Below, piece by piece: positions 24,660 through 37,280 of a DNA stretch of 64,000 nt (within the stretch, counting starts at the first letter, position 1; each line of letters starts with the position of its first letter). The translations under genes and the position numbers were made by a program. Under the pieces are notes generated by a model. The model was not told the DNA's origin and searched no databases. It saw only the letters and a program-made list of their open reading frames with translations. This DNA is from Antitrichia curtipendula (taxonomy: Eukaryota > Streptophyta > Bryopsida > Hypnales > Leucodontaceae), in assembly GCA_951230915.1 (NCBI GenBank), contig OX579638.1, positions 20,974,696 to 21,038,695 of the forward strand, written 5' to 3'.

Positions 24660-25520
24660 ATATTTGTTGTCAAACTATAGAGGGTTTTTTGGGAGTTTAA
24701 TGATCCAGATGGAGTGAATTCTATTTTTTAATTTGACCTCTATTAGACAATTATTTGGCATTAGTTCTTTTATTTCTATATTTGAAGGCATTTAAAACTT
24801 TATTTGTATATTTGAAGTTGTTAAATAGAAAGGTGAAGTTTGTTTCATCTTTCTTTTGATTTTATAAAGAAATTGAAGGCCAAGTAGGGGATAAGGATAG
24901 AGTTATGGAGGAAAAGGAACGGCCAATGGATGAATTGTGGTTCATGTGGCATTTTAGAGGCTAAAATTCATTTGCTTAGGTGGATGGGATGGAAGATGAG
25001 GTGGATAATAAGGTCAATGTCACGGACATAGTTTACAATCTTTTGTAAGAAGTTTGTAGTTGAAAGAAGCTTCTTGAGAAGCTCTCCAAGCAACAACAAA
25101 GTTCTAGAAGTTTCTAGAGGGGGTGTATGTCGCATTGTATTTACATACACTATGTAAAAACAATTAATTGTTGTCAAACTAGAGGGTTTTTTGGAGAGTC
25201 TAAAAATCCACATAGAGAAGATTCTACCTTTTTTACCTTTATTAGACAACTATTAGGCATTAGTTCTTTTATTTCTTTAGTTGAAAGCATTTTAACTTTG
25301 TTTGTAGATTTGAAGTTGTTAAATGGGAAGGTAAAGTTTGTTTTATCTTTCTTTTGAATTTAAAAAAGGATTTGAAGACCACGTAGTTGTCATGTAGGAG
25401 ATAAGGATAGAATTATGGGGAGAAAAGGGTGGCCAATGGATGAATTGTGGTCCATGTGGCATTTTAGAGGCCAAAATCCATTTGCTTAGGTGGAAGAGAT
25501 GGAGGATGAGGTGGAAGATA
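24660..25520. repeat. tandem direct duplication, about 500 bp unit
   Basis: Units of about 350 bp of matching sequence begin near 24665 and 25163. Shared landmarks are TTGTTGTCAAACTA.AGAGGG, GACAA.TATT.GGCATTAG, GGAAGGTGAAGTTTG-like text, and CCAATGGATGAATTGTGG followed by CATGTGGCATTTTAGAGG. Non-coding and possibly LTR-derived: GCTTCTTGAGAAGCT (25068-25083) recurs near 26507. Confidence 0.7.
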
Positions 25521-25899
25521 AGATGGAGGATCTTCTTTTTCCTCTTCATAGATTGCTTAAGGGAACCGAGACTTTCGAGAGACATAACAGATTGTATAAG
25601 AGAGTTTTTGCAATGAAATTTTGGGAGCTTGTTCATCTTGTTTTGAGGTTTCTATAAACTTATCACTCGCTCAATTTGAAATTTTTGTGTGGAAGTTATG
25701 CTTGATGAAGTGAGAGAAGGATAATTGTCATGGAGTGAAAATGCATAATTTTTGAGGGCTAATAACTTTTGGGTGAGGAGTTTTTTGTCTTTGAGATTTC
25801 ATGAGAATATGTGTTTAGATGTTAGCTTTCTAAAAAGATTTCATTTTACTAGTTTGGAGTTAGGATGCAAAAGTTATAGGCTTAGAGGCGAAGTAGTGA

Positions 25900-26220
25900 G
25901 AGGCTACCTTTGATTTGAAGAAAGAGAACTTTGACCGGCTGTAAAAGTCGTACAATATCTTATTTTGTGTTGAAATTTAGAAGGTGTGTAGATTATTGTA
26001 TTAGCTTTTTATAGAAATATTGCACAATTAGTTTGAAATTTTTATGTGAGAGTTATGGGCTTGGAAGAAGAGTAGTGATGAGCTGCCTTTGAATTGGAGA
26101 GAGTGAACTTTGACTGACTATAAAAATCGGACAATATGATATTTTGAGTTGAATTTATGCAAGTTTGTAGATACTATTGTTAGCTTTCTAAAGGAATATT
26201 TTATTCTTAATTTACAGTTC
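25900..26220. repeat. imperfect tandem repeat, about 150 bp unit
   Basis: GAGAACTTTGACCGGCTGTAAAAGTCG near 25924 recurs as GTGAACTTTGACTGACTATAAAAATCG near 26104, with the following text (ACAATAT.ATATTTTG, GTAGAT.ATTGT, TTAGCTTT) in the same order. Non-coding. Confidence 0.6.
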
Positions 26221-26939
26221 TGGAGCGGCTGTGGCACTCATATTAGTGATAGGACCTTCCTAGAAGGGAACTTATACGATTTATGAGCAACATCAACTAT
26301 TTTATATAACATGTGATATTTTATTGAGATTTATGGTGGATTATGGAGGTTTTATAGAGGTTTTGTGGAGGTTTTATGAGCATGTACATATATTTTACTA
26401 AATCATGGAGCCTTTTATTTTCCGGCGAAGCCTAGTTGCAACTAGAAGCCCGACGCTTTCCTAAAGCAAGGCCTCTCTACTCGACAACATCCAAGCTAGA
26501 GGAGAGCTTCTTGAGAAGCTTTTCAAGTAGCAAAAGCTTTTAGAAGAACCTCATGGACGTTCAAGCTAAAGGGAAACTTCTAAGCAATAGAAACTTCTGG
26601 AAGAACCTTCTAGTTGGTAGTATATTTAGGAGTTGAGATTGAGGTAGTCCTCTCAATCTCGACAACACCTCTTTTGACCTTATCTTTTGGCTCAAGCTAT
26701 ACTCTTATATTTCTTGAACTCTAATAACAAATCTGATTACCTTAAAACTCATTTTGTCTTGTCTTGTCTCATCTTGTGTCTTATACATCCATTACAGTTT
26801 GTTGAGAGTGACCCTTCAAATTTTGCTTTGCAAATTTTGAATCCAAACTTCTTAGCGAACGGATAGAGTGTCAATTTAATTCATATATAGTTATACTAGT
26901 TGTTGATAGAACCAAGGGTAAAACTAATATTATAATTTT

Positions 26940-27135
26940 TCTTGTTTGAGTGTGGATTACCGATTATCCCTCTTTTTGAAAATACCAAAGCGATTAGAAA
27001 TTGTGGATTATCCTCCTCTAAACTAGTATTATTTTTTCTCAACAAAGTTTTTTTTGATTGCGTGCGGACTACCGCCCTTCTTGAAAACAACTTTAATATT
27101 TAGAGATTGCATATTATCCATCTCTAAATTGGTTC
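26940..27135. repeat. two-copy direct repeat upstream of gypsy gag
   Basis: Two units of about 80 bp near 26950 and 27058 share the order GATT(A/G)C..CC, CTTGAAAA, then ATTATCC and CTCTAAA. It lies between the suspected LTR-like sequence and the first gag-like codons, the usual place of a retroelement leader. Confidence 0.5.
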
Positions 27136-27179
27136 TTGATCAGTAGATCAAACTTCTGGTATTCTTGCCAAGTCAATCA

Positions 27180-30100
27180 AGATGTCAAGAAGTGAAGATG
27201 CTAGTTCGGTAGCAACCAGATTAGATCTCATCTTATAGGCCATTGATTTTTTTATTCATGAAGACAAATGTTTTTGAAGACTTTGCTATGATACATGCAA
27301 GTTCAAGAGTGGTTGGAGCATCTCAATCCATGCCATTTACCTCAACTTCGGAGATAGGTTTGTTTGTCTAAAACTTCAATTCAAATATCTCAACTGCAGA
27401 GAAGACACAGATTAGTCTCTCCAGAAAATTTGATGGTTCTAGATCAAGATTTCGAGGGTTTGTAAATCAAGTTCAAATTATCATTTTTCTTCATCTTCAA
27501 CAGTATCCAATTGACAAATCACAAGTTGGCTTGGTTAGAAGTCTACTCACCAAACAAGCTTTATCTTGATTTTCACCCTTATTTAAAAAAAGATCTTCAA
27601 TTCTAAACAATTTTGAAACATTTTTAGCAGCATTTTTTAAAGCATTTGAAAAACATGACAAGATCCGTTGGACAGCAACTAAAGTTCGTTCTTTACGACA
27701 AAGATCTTGCTTAGCTTTGCTATACGCATTTGAATTTCAACAATTTGCTTGCAACATCAATTGAGGCAAAAAAATATTTATGAGCCAATTTCAATAGGGT
27801 CTAAGAGACGACTTGAAGAATTTATTACTATCATTTTTCGACCCTCAAACACTAAATAAAAAAATAAATCAAGCCGTGAAATGTGACAATTGATTATTCC
27901 AAAGAAATCAAAATTGACGGTCGTAGATTGCACTAACAATATAAACAAATTTTTCGCCAACATCAAGACATCACATATTACAAGTACACATTCTAAAAGG
28001 CCCTGAAGACATGCAAATCGATGCAGTGCAATTTAGACTGCTTACTACACAAGAAAAAAAAACTTCTTGATGAAGATTTGTGTTTATATTGTAGAAGCTC
28101 TGGCCACAAGGCCACCAACTGCCCTAAGAAAAACAAACAACGCCTTCATAAGACAAAGGTTGAATATGAATTTTGTGACATTTTGCAAAATCTTAACAAA
28201 TCAAAACCTGTACAATGCCCTCATAAGATAAAGATTGTACATTCGAGGGTTATAAAAGTAAGATCATATTTAATATTATAAAATTCTCATCCAGTCTCGT
28301 GGTTTTTGGACTTTTTTGGCTTAAAAAATACAATCTGGTTGTAGACTAGAAGTTACGAAACCTATAATTTCTTTTAGAAATATTGGCCATGGAATCTTTT
28401 TCAAAGCCCTTAAACGTTAAGCCCGTACTTATTGAAGCTAGAGTTTTTTTTATCAAAGCAACAAGAAAATATACTCCTTATATTATCTACACAACTCTGA
28501 TACGTGACAACAACATGTCATCGAGTATTCTAATTAAGTATCAAGAATTTGGAAATGTCTTTGAAAAAAAAATGCTGACATTTTGCCAAAACATCAACTA
28601 TACGATTGCGCCATTAATCTTGAAGATGAAACTCAGCCACCATTTGGTTCAATCTACAATCTGTCGCAGAATGAACTTTCGGCATTGAAAGAATACATTG
28701 ACGAAAATCTTGCAAAGAATTTTATTTGACATTCTAAATCTCCAACACGGGCGCCAATACTTTTTGTGAAGAAGAAAGATGTCTCTTTATAAATGTACAT
28801 TAGATATCATGGTCTGAACAAAATTACAGTGAAAAATTGATATCCTTAGCTGTTGATATCTAGACTTCTCAATCAACTGGGACAAGCTAAAATCTATAGC
28901 AAAATTGATCTTTGTGGAGCATATAACTTGGTGCGCATAAAAGAAGGGGATGAATGGAAGACAACATTTTGAATAAGATATAGACACTTTGAATGTAATG
29001 TCATGCTATTCAGATTTACAAATGTACCAACTATTTTTCAGCATTTGACGAATGATATCTTTCACAAGTTCTTAAATCAATTTGTTGTTTGTTATCTAGA
29101 TGACATCTTGATCTATTCCAAGAATATTGAAGAACATAAGAGACATGTAAAACTTGTGCTACAAAAACTACGAGATGCTAAATTATATGTCAAATTTAAA
29201 AAATGCGTATTTCATCAACCGCAAGTGGAGTTCCTTGGCTACATCATCTCCAATGAAGGACTATTGATGGACTAAAAGAAAATTCAAGTTATCACGGACT
29301 GCTCAACTCCTCGAATAGTACGCGACGTATAGTGTTTTTTTGGATTTGTCAACTTTTATTGAATCTTCATAAAAAATTACTAGCAAATAGCAGCTCCACT
29401 AATTCGGCTCACGAGCAAAGACAAACTAGATTGGAGACTTGAAGCAGAGAAAGCCTTTCAACACTTGAAGTCAGCTTTTACAATAGCCCCAATCTTGGTC
29501 CATCCAAACTTTTCCAAACCATTTTTCATGGAAACGGATGCTTCAAATTTTGCATTAGGAGTAGTTCTTTCACAAATGGAAAAAAAGAAGAGACTTCATT
29601 TAGTTGCGTTTTATTCAAGAATTTTTTTGGTTGTTGAGATTAACTATGCAATTCATGACAAAGAGCTCCTTGCTATTGTGGACTCGTTTCAGGAATGGTG
29701 CCACTTACTTGAAGGTGCGTCACATCAGATGACTGTATATACAGATCACAAAAATCTTGAATATTTTATGTGTGCTTGCATTTTGAATCGACATCAAATT
29801 CGTTGGAATATGTCATTATCTTACTTCAACTTTATTATCATGTACCGCCCCGAAAAATAACAAGGATTGTCAAATGCCTTGTCTCGGAGATCATACCTAA
29901 TATCAAAAGAAGGAAAAGCAACATACGACCAACAACAAATGACCATTTTGAAGCCTGAGCAATTACAGCTTCATGCAACAACAATGACAATGTCAGTTGA
30001 TTATTTGTTTCTTGGCTAAGTTCGTACAACATTGACTTTATATTCTCTGGTTTTTAATATCAAACGTTGGTCATACTATGATAGCAATAACTTCACGCTT

Positions 30101-30860
30101 TTGGACAAGACCTCATATTTTGAAGAACGTTTGTACATTCCTGAAGGTCCTTTGCATCTTCGAGTTCTTCAAACTCGACATGACTTCCTTGCGGTCGGAC
30201 ATTTTGGATCCAACAAATGATTAGAGCTTGTATCTCAAGATTTCTAGTAGCCCCAAATATGGAGGCCGTCAAAGATTTTGTATTCACTTGTAATACTTGT
30301 TCAAGGTCTAAGAATCCTCGACATTGGCCGCATAGACTTCTCCAGCCATTACCCTTCCAAAATGGTCATGGTCTTTGATTTCTATGGATTTCATTATGGA
30401 TATGCCTTCATCCAAGATTTTTGATTCTATATGTGTGATTGTGGATCAACTCACAAAGATGATGCATTTTATTCTATGAAAAAAATTAATTACTAGAGAA
30501 GAAACAACAAGGCTATTTTTTGACAATATTTATTGATATCATGGACTGCCAAATGATATTATATAGAATCGAGGATTGCAATTTGCTTCTAAATTTTGGA
30601 AGTCTCTTTTTGAGATTTTAAAGATGGATATCAAACTTTCTTCTGCCTTTCACTCTCAAATGGATGAACAAACTAAATGTATAAATCAAGTGTTGGAACA
30701 ATATCTACGTTGCATCATTAAGCTTGGAGCGCGCCGAAGTCCAGAAAATGGACAACAAATAGAGTTTGGGATTCACAGAAGGTGGAGATCCATGACTTTT
30801 CATTTGTCAAATTTTATGAGTGTACACACAAAGTTTTTGATAGATTGGTGGTACTAGTGA
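27180..30860 (+). pseudogene. decayed Ty3/gypsy retrotransposon, gag-pol
   Basis: The domains appear in the order expected of a Ty3/gypsy element. There is a gag-like region with a CCHC zinc knuckle at about 28077-28130 (CLYCRSSGHKATNCPKK, C-x2-C-x4-H-x4-C). Reverse transcriptase follows at 28750-29300 with YLDD near 29092, then RNase H-like sequence at 29465-29860 with METDASNFALG and VYTDHKNLEYF. Integrase remains lie at 30150-30760, with a zinc-binding-like start and SAFHSQMDEQT. Many stops and frame changes show it is inactive. The pol text resembles Tf2/Tcn1-type chromoviruses known from fungi and mosses; that placement is from memory. No chromodomain, primer-binding site or paired LTRs could be found. 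Confidence 0.85.
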
Positions 30861-33227
30861 TGATACTCATGAACGCAGTGAAAGGCAAAAAATAACAGTA
30901 GTGGAACATGTCAACATTCTGTGGAAATTTTAATGTGCCCAACTTGAGAGAAGTGCTCCGGTTTGAATTCATGGTAAAAAAATGACAAAGGGATAGTGCA
31001 CATCGGCTATGAAAATGTTCATAAATAATTAAGAGAACATCTATAATTTTATTTATTAAAATACAATATCCAGCATTCTTTGGTAGCCCCTCAATAATAA
31101 AGGGTAGGTACTATACTATGCCAGTGTTGAGACTTTGAGTTGTTCGGCATTGCATACCCCATAAAAGCTCGGCAATTGTCGGGTTCATGTCTCGTAGTTA
31201 AGGTAGGAGGCTCTAAAACCGTGCACCTAAGTAGAAAGAGAGCTCTGTACATAAGTGTGCATTTGTTGATGTTGTGAAAATTTTAGGACATGCACAAGTG
31301 AGAAAGGATTCAAATGATAATTTTTCAAGAATTTTTTGAGTGCAACTGAATTAAATAGGGAATTTCAAACAGACATGGCTGTAGGTCGCTATTTGAGTTC
31401 CTAAGCTACAATTATGACGACTGCAAGCATGCCTTTGCTCATGATAAATGCATCCAAAAAATAATGCAACGTGTGTCTTGATTGGTTCTCTGACGTCCTA
31501 AAAGCAAGCACTTATTATTCTAAAAACATCCAATGACTCGTCATAAAAGACATACCCTCTGGAAAGCCTTAGAAACCCTATGTCTTAGTCTGTAGTGAAA
31601 AAATGACACTGTACAGAAGAGTAAAGTGTGTCAGGAGTGTTATTATATTGCCTTCATGTAGTTCAAAAATAGTTACGTCAAAATTTCAAAAGCACGCATC
31701 TTTGGCGTGCTACGACCATAGAGTTGTAAAGACGTTTATTTCCACTAACAATTAACCGTTGGTGGCAACGTCAATGCCCGCCTTTGGTTCACTCACCGAT
31801 TTGCTCTCCCTGCCACAATCTTCCTTCAATTCGTGCCAATGACGTTGCAATGAAGGTGCTCGCTTTTAGTAAAATGTGGCCGCAACCTTGTTTCCATGCC
31901 ACCGGAAATTCTTGCCGTGTGTGCCTCTCAAATTTTCTTCAGCGCGTCGTCACCTTGTTTGTGGTCGGCAATGTCTGCTCCTTCGTCACACTGCTCTTGC
32001 TGTCACCTTCGATGTAGCCTGCCCTTGTGACATCCTTTGAGTTCACTGCAGCCAGCGGCGCTCCACCCAAACGCAACAACTCCAAAAGGTAGCTTCTCCT
32101 CTATCATTTTAGGGTTTCTAAGCACGAGATATGTTTCGGCCAATTCGTTTTTGTTTATTGCCGTTTTTGCGTAAAATTATTATTCTTCACAGACCCATGT
32201 ACCTATCGGAGTATCCTGCCAACCTTAAGTCTTGACGTGCTATCTTTGTGGTGACGGTTTGTTCAGGAATGTAGTTATACAAATGTATATGTCTTGCAGT
32301 TTGATGCTTGTGAAATACTTCCTTCTTTTATGTTGATCCACCTACGTGGTTGACCGCTGGCGCAAGTAACTTGGCTACAATAGGTAAGGAAGTGCTTTAA
32401 TTTCCCCATGTCCTTGAAATATTCAATACAACGTGAGACAACGTTTCTATGCCAAATTTATTTCATGGTGCCTAAGGACCTTTTTAAATTTGACAGGTTG
32501 AAGTAGCAACAAGAGCATTTCATCTTTAATAGAAGTAAGAATCATTTGTCATTTGTGTTACCTCGTTCTGTTATTATAAGCTTCTGATCTCACCGGTAGG
32601 CTAGGTACACAGCTACACTTTATGTTGGTTCCAATTTTGAGCTTCTTGCTTCTACCAATGCGTACTGTCTTGAGTGGCACTTACTGAATGGCAAAGTATG
32701 GTTTAGCAGGTTTCCTGAGCTTCATTGAGTGAGCTGTGGGGTGTGCTCTAGTGTCAACTTAAACTAGTGCCAGAGAATTTTACTTTTGAGGTGCAGCCAA
32801 TCTGATGCGATTTGATGCAACCCGAAACTTTCTTGGTCTGCCTACTATTAGTGTTCCGGTGAGTATTGCGACTATTGATGTTTCTTGCTAGCAATTCAGA
32901 ACGTTCTGTAGATTGCATTATATGTACATGTACTGACTTGAAATTAGTTATGATGTAGGGTTTTTATTTCCTTTTATATGTACAGATCACTGGAGCTTTT
33001 AAACTTCTTGGATTTGGAATTCGGTAGATACTTTTTTTCTGCGGTTACTTCTGAAAGAGCATTATTACAATTGGGCATGGTAACAATGCAGTGATTTGCA
33101 AATTAGCTTCTAGTCACTTTGAAGGCTAGCACACAAGGTTGTGGGCACCTCTGTGTGGCAGAAGTATGGAAGCATTTTGCTTACAGGGGGATTCCCAAAC
33201 TTGCTTGAGGTCAATGACGATTTTGGT
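30861..33227. other. region between the gypsy relic and the GC-rich units
   Basis: No supported gene. A short open frame at 31784-32017 has no motif. GTAGGAGGCTCTAAAACCG at about 31203 resembles the terminus of the MITE at 18803-18930. The sequence from 31750 on is less AT-rich and might hold untranslated exons, but I cannot show it. Confidence 0.35.
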
Positions 33228-33289
33228 CACTATAAGAAACCGATGTTTTTTTAAACATCACAAAAAACGTGGCCGCGCGTTTTCTTTGA

Positions 33290-33760
33290 CGCGCACATCA
33301 AGGTTGATGAATTGGAACGTCCGGGGGCAAATTATGTCCAAAAATCGGACGTCTGGACGTCCGGACGTAGCGTCCGCGGACGCTGTTGCGGATGCAGCGG
33401 ACGTAGTGGCCACCGTCCGCTGGACGCAGACCACGGGACGGGCGGACAAGGCGGACGGGCGGACGGCGGTCGGCCGACGGGCGGTTCAACTCGGACGATC
33501 CGACCGTCCGATCAAGTGGATGGTCAGATCGTCCGATTGATCGGACGATCCGGCCGCTCGATCCAGCGGACAATCCGTTTGTCCGCTCGATCGGACAATC
33601 AGACCGGCCGCTCGATCCAACGGACGGCCAGACCGTTCGATCGAGCGGACAGTAGGTTCGTCCGATCAATCGGACGACCTAGTCCGCTTCGGGAGGTTTG
33701 GGAGGGCGTCCGTAGCCGGACCTACTTTAGGTTTGGTGGCGGACGGGTATAAAGGCGGAT
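33290..33760. repeat. GC-rich palindromic array, CCGTCCG/CGGACGG type, block 1
   Basis: Dense, imperfect copies of GTCCGnnnGATCGGAC-like palindromes, far more GC-rich than the flanks. Long open frames on both strands here are composition artefacts. The block ends at a TATA box in front of the RING-H2 ORF. Confidence 0.85.
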
Positions 33761-33790
33761 GGCCCTTCCATTTTTCCTCACTTCTTCTCT
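33748..33790 (+). promoter_or_regulatory. core promoter of the RING-H2 unit
   Basis: TATAAAG at 33748-33754 is followed 27 bp later by TCCTCACTT (33775). The same TATA-like / TCCTCACTT pair with 27-bp spacing sits in front of the kinase-like ORF at 44779-44814. GGCCC.TCCA lies between them in both. The first ATG is at 33906. Confidence 0.6.
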
Positions 33791-33905
33791 CCATTTAGAG
33801 GTGGAACCCGTGTCGGACGTTACAACCGTTGCTTCATTGTGCTGGTTGCTTCTATACGGGTGGAGAGTGAGGTCAATTATTTTTTGATATCACTTGTCGT
33901 CAGCC

Positions 33906-36575
33906 ATGACAACGGAAGGTACGAGCAAGGGTACTGTAGCGATGACTTCAAGAGGTGGCAAGAGCGCGAAGACAAAATCAAAGGGGACTGCCCACGAGCT
34001 TCACTGGAACATTTTAGATGATCCAAATATCAAAGCGGAGAGCGAATGGGAGAAGGAGGAAGAAACTTATTGGACCTCCAAAATCTGCAAAAGATATGTG
34101 AAAATGTATCACATCGACAAGTTGTGGCCTCGTGAGTTCCACATTATTCACACACGAGGGTTCTGTTGCAGGCCATCGAATTGCAAGGATGGATATTTTG
34201 TCCATCGATCACTTGAGGTTCGGCGGGCCCTCTTCAGGGACAAATCAATGAGTAAGGGTCTCATAAACTACAGCGTGGCCTCTATGGTGTATGCTGAGCT
34301 CATATTGGCTCGGAAGGTGGACTGAAGCACATATCCAACGACAACTACGGCTTCGCTTTTGCTTACAAAAAGGCAAAAAGATATTCCTGATTTGTATGAT
34401 CCAAAGGCAAGTCCAAGTGAGGCACCAAAATCACAGAAGCGACAAAAACATGCTTTAATGCAGGTTAAAAAAGAGATCATGGAGGGGGGAAATATTGGAG
34501 TACATTTGGATTCTACAAAGATTCCAACTACAATGTCAAATGCCACGGTGGAAGGTGTTGACGGAGAGGTGTTTTCAACTCCTCGGGCGGATTGGATATG
34601 CACACGCAATTTTACATCTGTGGGTGAACAAAGTGGTGCTTCAAGCATGCAGCCTGTGAAGGAAGAACCGGTGACCCCGTCTGCACCACAAAAACATCGG
34701 GAAGAGGTTCGTCCCGAACAAATGGCAAGGGCCATTGCATCAATTGATAATATCATAGCGAGCGATGCTACGAATTTTATGACACAAGTACCTTGCAATC
34801 AAGACTTGCCAACCACACCGAGCCCCGTATTGAGTCCCGTATTGGGCCCCGTATCGAGCCCCGTACTGGACACCCTATTGGGTCCCGTATCGAGCCCCGT
34901 ATTGGGCACCGTATTGGGCCCCGTATCAAGCCCCATGTTGGGCCCCGTATCGAGCCCAAGAGTTGAAGGGCAGATGTTGCCAAAAAATGGAAAGCAACTC
35001 GATGGCATGGCGCAAAATGTGTCCATTGATGACAACCCATTGGATAAGAGTTATCCGCATTTGTCAACTCAAAATACGGCACAATTGGAGGATCTTCGTC
35101 ATTTGCCAATGGCGAGGGAATTGGAAAGCTTGTTGGAAGTTTATTATTTGTTTAGGGCACATCAACAAGACATCTCTCTTCAACCAAAGCAAGTAATTGA
35201 GACAAATGAGGCCGGTCCTAGTAACCCCGCAAACAAGGCGGGCTTAACTGAAACCGCAAATGAGGCCGGACCGAGTAATCCCTTCGCCAAATACAGTGAT
35301 GAATGGCCCAATTTTGTGATCACCTCCAAAAGATTGTCGATTACAGCTCAATTTGTAGCTAGCACTGCCCCCAAACTTATGGAAGTTGCTCAGATATTCG
35401 CCAAATCCGGGCCCAAGTTGGTGGAAGGTGCCTTGTCGTTTTGGAATTTCGTCACGTCTATGAAACCATTATTGGAGGAGCGGGTCGAAAATAATTGCAA
35501 GCTGCTCATCTTCGCTGAAGAGAATGAGAAATACAAGGCCTTGAAGATAGAGCACGAGAAATTGCAAGAAGACCACAAGCAATTGAAGGATGCATTCAAA
35601 GGAGTGTGCGCTAATTATGAAAGATTTGCGAATGCACAGGATTCCCGATATGACACTCTAGTTTCTCAAAGGGAATTGATCGAGAAATTGGAGTACGAAA
35701 TTGTAGCGCTCAAGCAAAAGAATTTGAAGGATGGAGGATATGTTCTTCCAAAGACCGGCGGAGCCGTGCGTATAGAAGCGGTTGAGGAAAACAACCAAAA
35801 GGAAGTAATATCCGAAACCGCCATGGATAATCCTCCTCCCACATTCCAAGACGCGTCCATGCAAACGGAAGGCCACGAGTTTGAAGAGGTGAAGCATGAA
35901 CTAGAGTTGGTAACTCAACAAAACGTCTATTTGGAGGCACAATATCAGAAAATGATGCAAGTAATGGAGCTAGATAAATGCTTGCCAAAGAGCAGTTCCG
36001 ACACTCGTTGGTTGACGTGGGTTCAAAAACTACAAGACAAACCGTCTGTAGTAACCCGAGCAATGAAGGGGCTTCTCAAATTAGCCATGAAGTCGAAGGA
36101 GCAATGCGATGCCATTTCCTCTGACCTCTTATCTATTAGAATGATGTTTGAGGTACATCATTGGGGTTCAATTGACGTCACATATTGGGGGGATATGTCG
36201 GCAATGTTTGAGCGATTGAATGACGCGCAGAAGATTGCGTCAAAGTCCATCAATTGGACCTTGGAAGTAGAAGAAGGTTGGGCCCCTTACAACACGCATT
36301 CAGCGCACATCAAAGAGGCGGACAAGATAGTAGTGCATGGTGAAAGTTCAAATACGGAACTATTGGAGGATAAATGCAGCCTTTGTCTAAATCATTTTGG
36401 TCCCGAGGGCGCCTTAATCATTGGCCAATGTCGCCACACTTACCATATGACGTGCATGGTGAAATCATCCCTTGTTCGTTCGGTTTGTCCCCAGTGTCGT
36501 TCTCCTTTGAGCCCTAGGTTTTACGAAATGGTTGGGCACGAGGAGAGCATGCCCCCTAGCCACGAACACAATTGA
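33906..36575 (+). CDS. coiled-coil protein with C-terminal RING-H2 finger, one in-frame stop
   Basis: A single frame runs from ATG 33906 to TGATGA at 36573, broken only by TGA at 34323-34325; about 889 codons. The N-terminus is Ser/Lys-rich and basic. The middle has a Pro/Ser repeat (GPVSSPVLG units, 34813-34960, a 12/24-bp minisatellite) and two EAGPSNP units. Coiled-coil segments cover about 35500-35720 and 35880-35970. The C-terminus is C-x2-C-x14-C-x-H-x2-H-x2-C-x10-C-x2-C (36374 to about 36500), a complete RING-H2 finger, so an E3 ubiquitin ligase is likely. The stop fits a C-to-T change of CGA. Everything before it may be lost, with translation from a downstream Met, or the gene may be dead. 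I know no named family for the rest. Confidence 0.7.
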
Positions 36576-36662
36576 TGAACCCTTCTACTTGACCAAAAGC
36601 CATTTCTATTCCAAAATTACATTCATTGGGGGCGACCTCTAATTTGGAATGCGGAAAAACTC

Positions 36663-37280
36663 ATGCATGATGTTTGTGAGAACTACAATGACGAATTGGA
36701 TGACTTTGACTGGATGACGCGCAATAGAGAGGTGGAGTTGCGGGCCAGGGGTATTGAAGACTTGGAGGCTCGAGAATTGTTTTGTCGTAGCATGGGAGGA
36801 CACTGGAGCATCTCACATCAAAAGTTCTTCCGATTTCCTGAAAAGGAAGTGCGGAAAGGAGAAGATGGCGTCTGGATAGAAGTGCAACCATCCCAAGAGT
36901 TCAATGAGCAGTACGGAGCATACAATCACAGCTTAATAGGGAGGGCCCTCTTCTTATCAAAATTGGAAGAAGCTGCGCAAGTTCGTGCTGCTTTTAATGT
37001 AGATGGGCTATCAAGCACAGAACATGCACTCGTAGAGGTGGCAAGTGCATTTGATAAGAGGATCACCGACATTATAACGACGTGGAGGACTTTTCTACAT
37101 AGCACAGGGCAAGCGATCTCGTTGACCCCTCGAGATGATGACAAAGCGGTAAATGCTTTGATAGAAAAGATTTATTCGGCTTTGAGAGCGTTAAAGGCAG
37201 AAGAAGTAGATTTGTCTCCCACAAGAAAAAATAAACGGAAGATGGAAGACGAAGATGACTACTCTCCAGAAACCAAATGA
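36663..37280 (+). CDS. unknown 205-aa ORF downstream of the RING-H2 ORF
   Basis: This ORF lies in the same frame as the RING-H2 ORF, 87 bp after its stop. It starts MHDVCENYNDELDDFDWM, is acidic then mixed, and ends with a basic patch (TRKNKRKMEDEDD). I recognise no domain. After the TGA at 37278-37280 the frame stays open to TAG near 37430. That extension encodes a Gly/Ser run and an Arg-rich stretch (PQTRRASRRLKEQEG), so the original protein was probably about 50 residues longer. It may be a second cistron or a later exon of the same transcript. Confidence 0.5.
   Translation: MHDVCENYNDELDDFDWMTRNREVELRARGIEDLEARELFCRSMGGHWSISHQKFFRFPEKEVRKGEDGVWIEVQPSQEFNEQYGAYNHSLIGRALFLSKLEEAAQVRAAFNVDGLSSTEHALVEVASAFDKRITDIITTWRTFLHSTGQAISLTPRDDDKAVNALIEKIYSALRALKAEEVDLSPTRKNKRKMEDEDDYSPETK

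Noticed and set aside
24660..26820. Possible 5' LTR of the gypsy relic
   Set aside because: No matching 3' copy after the integrase remains and no primer-binding site, so boundaries cannot be set.
33298..33752. ORFs of 123-146 aa on both strands in GC-rich DNA
   Set aside because: Stop-poor composition of the CCGTCCG array; no motifs, and the core promoter lies within them.
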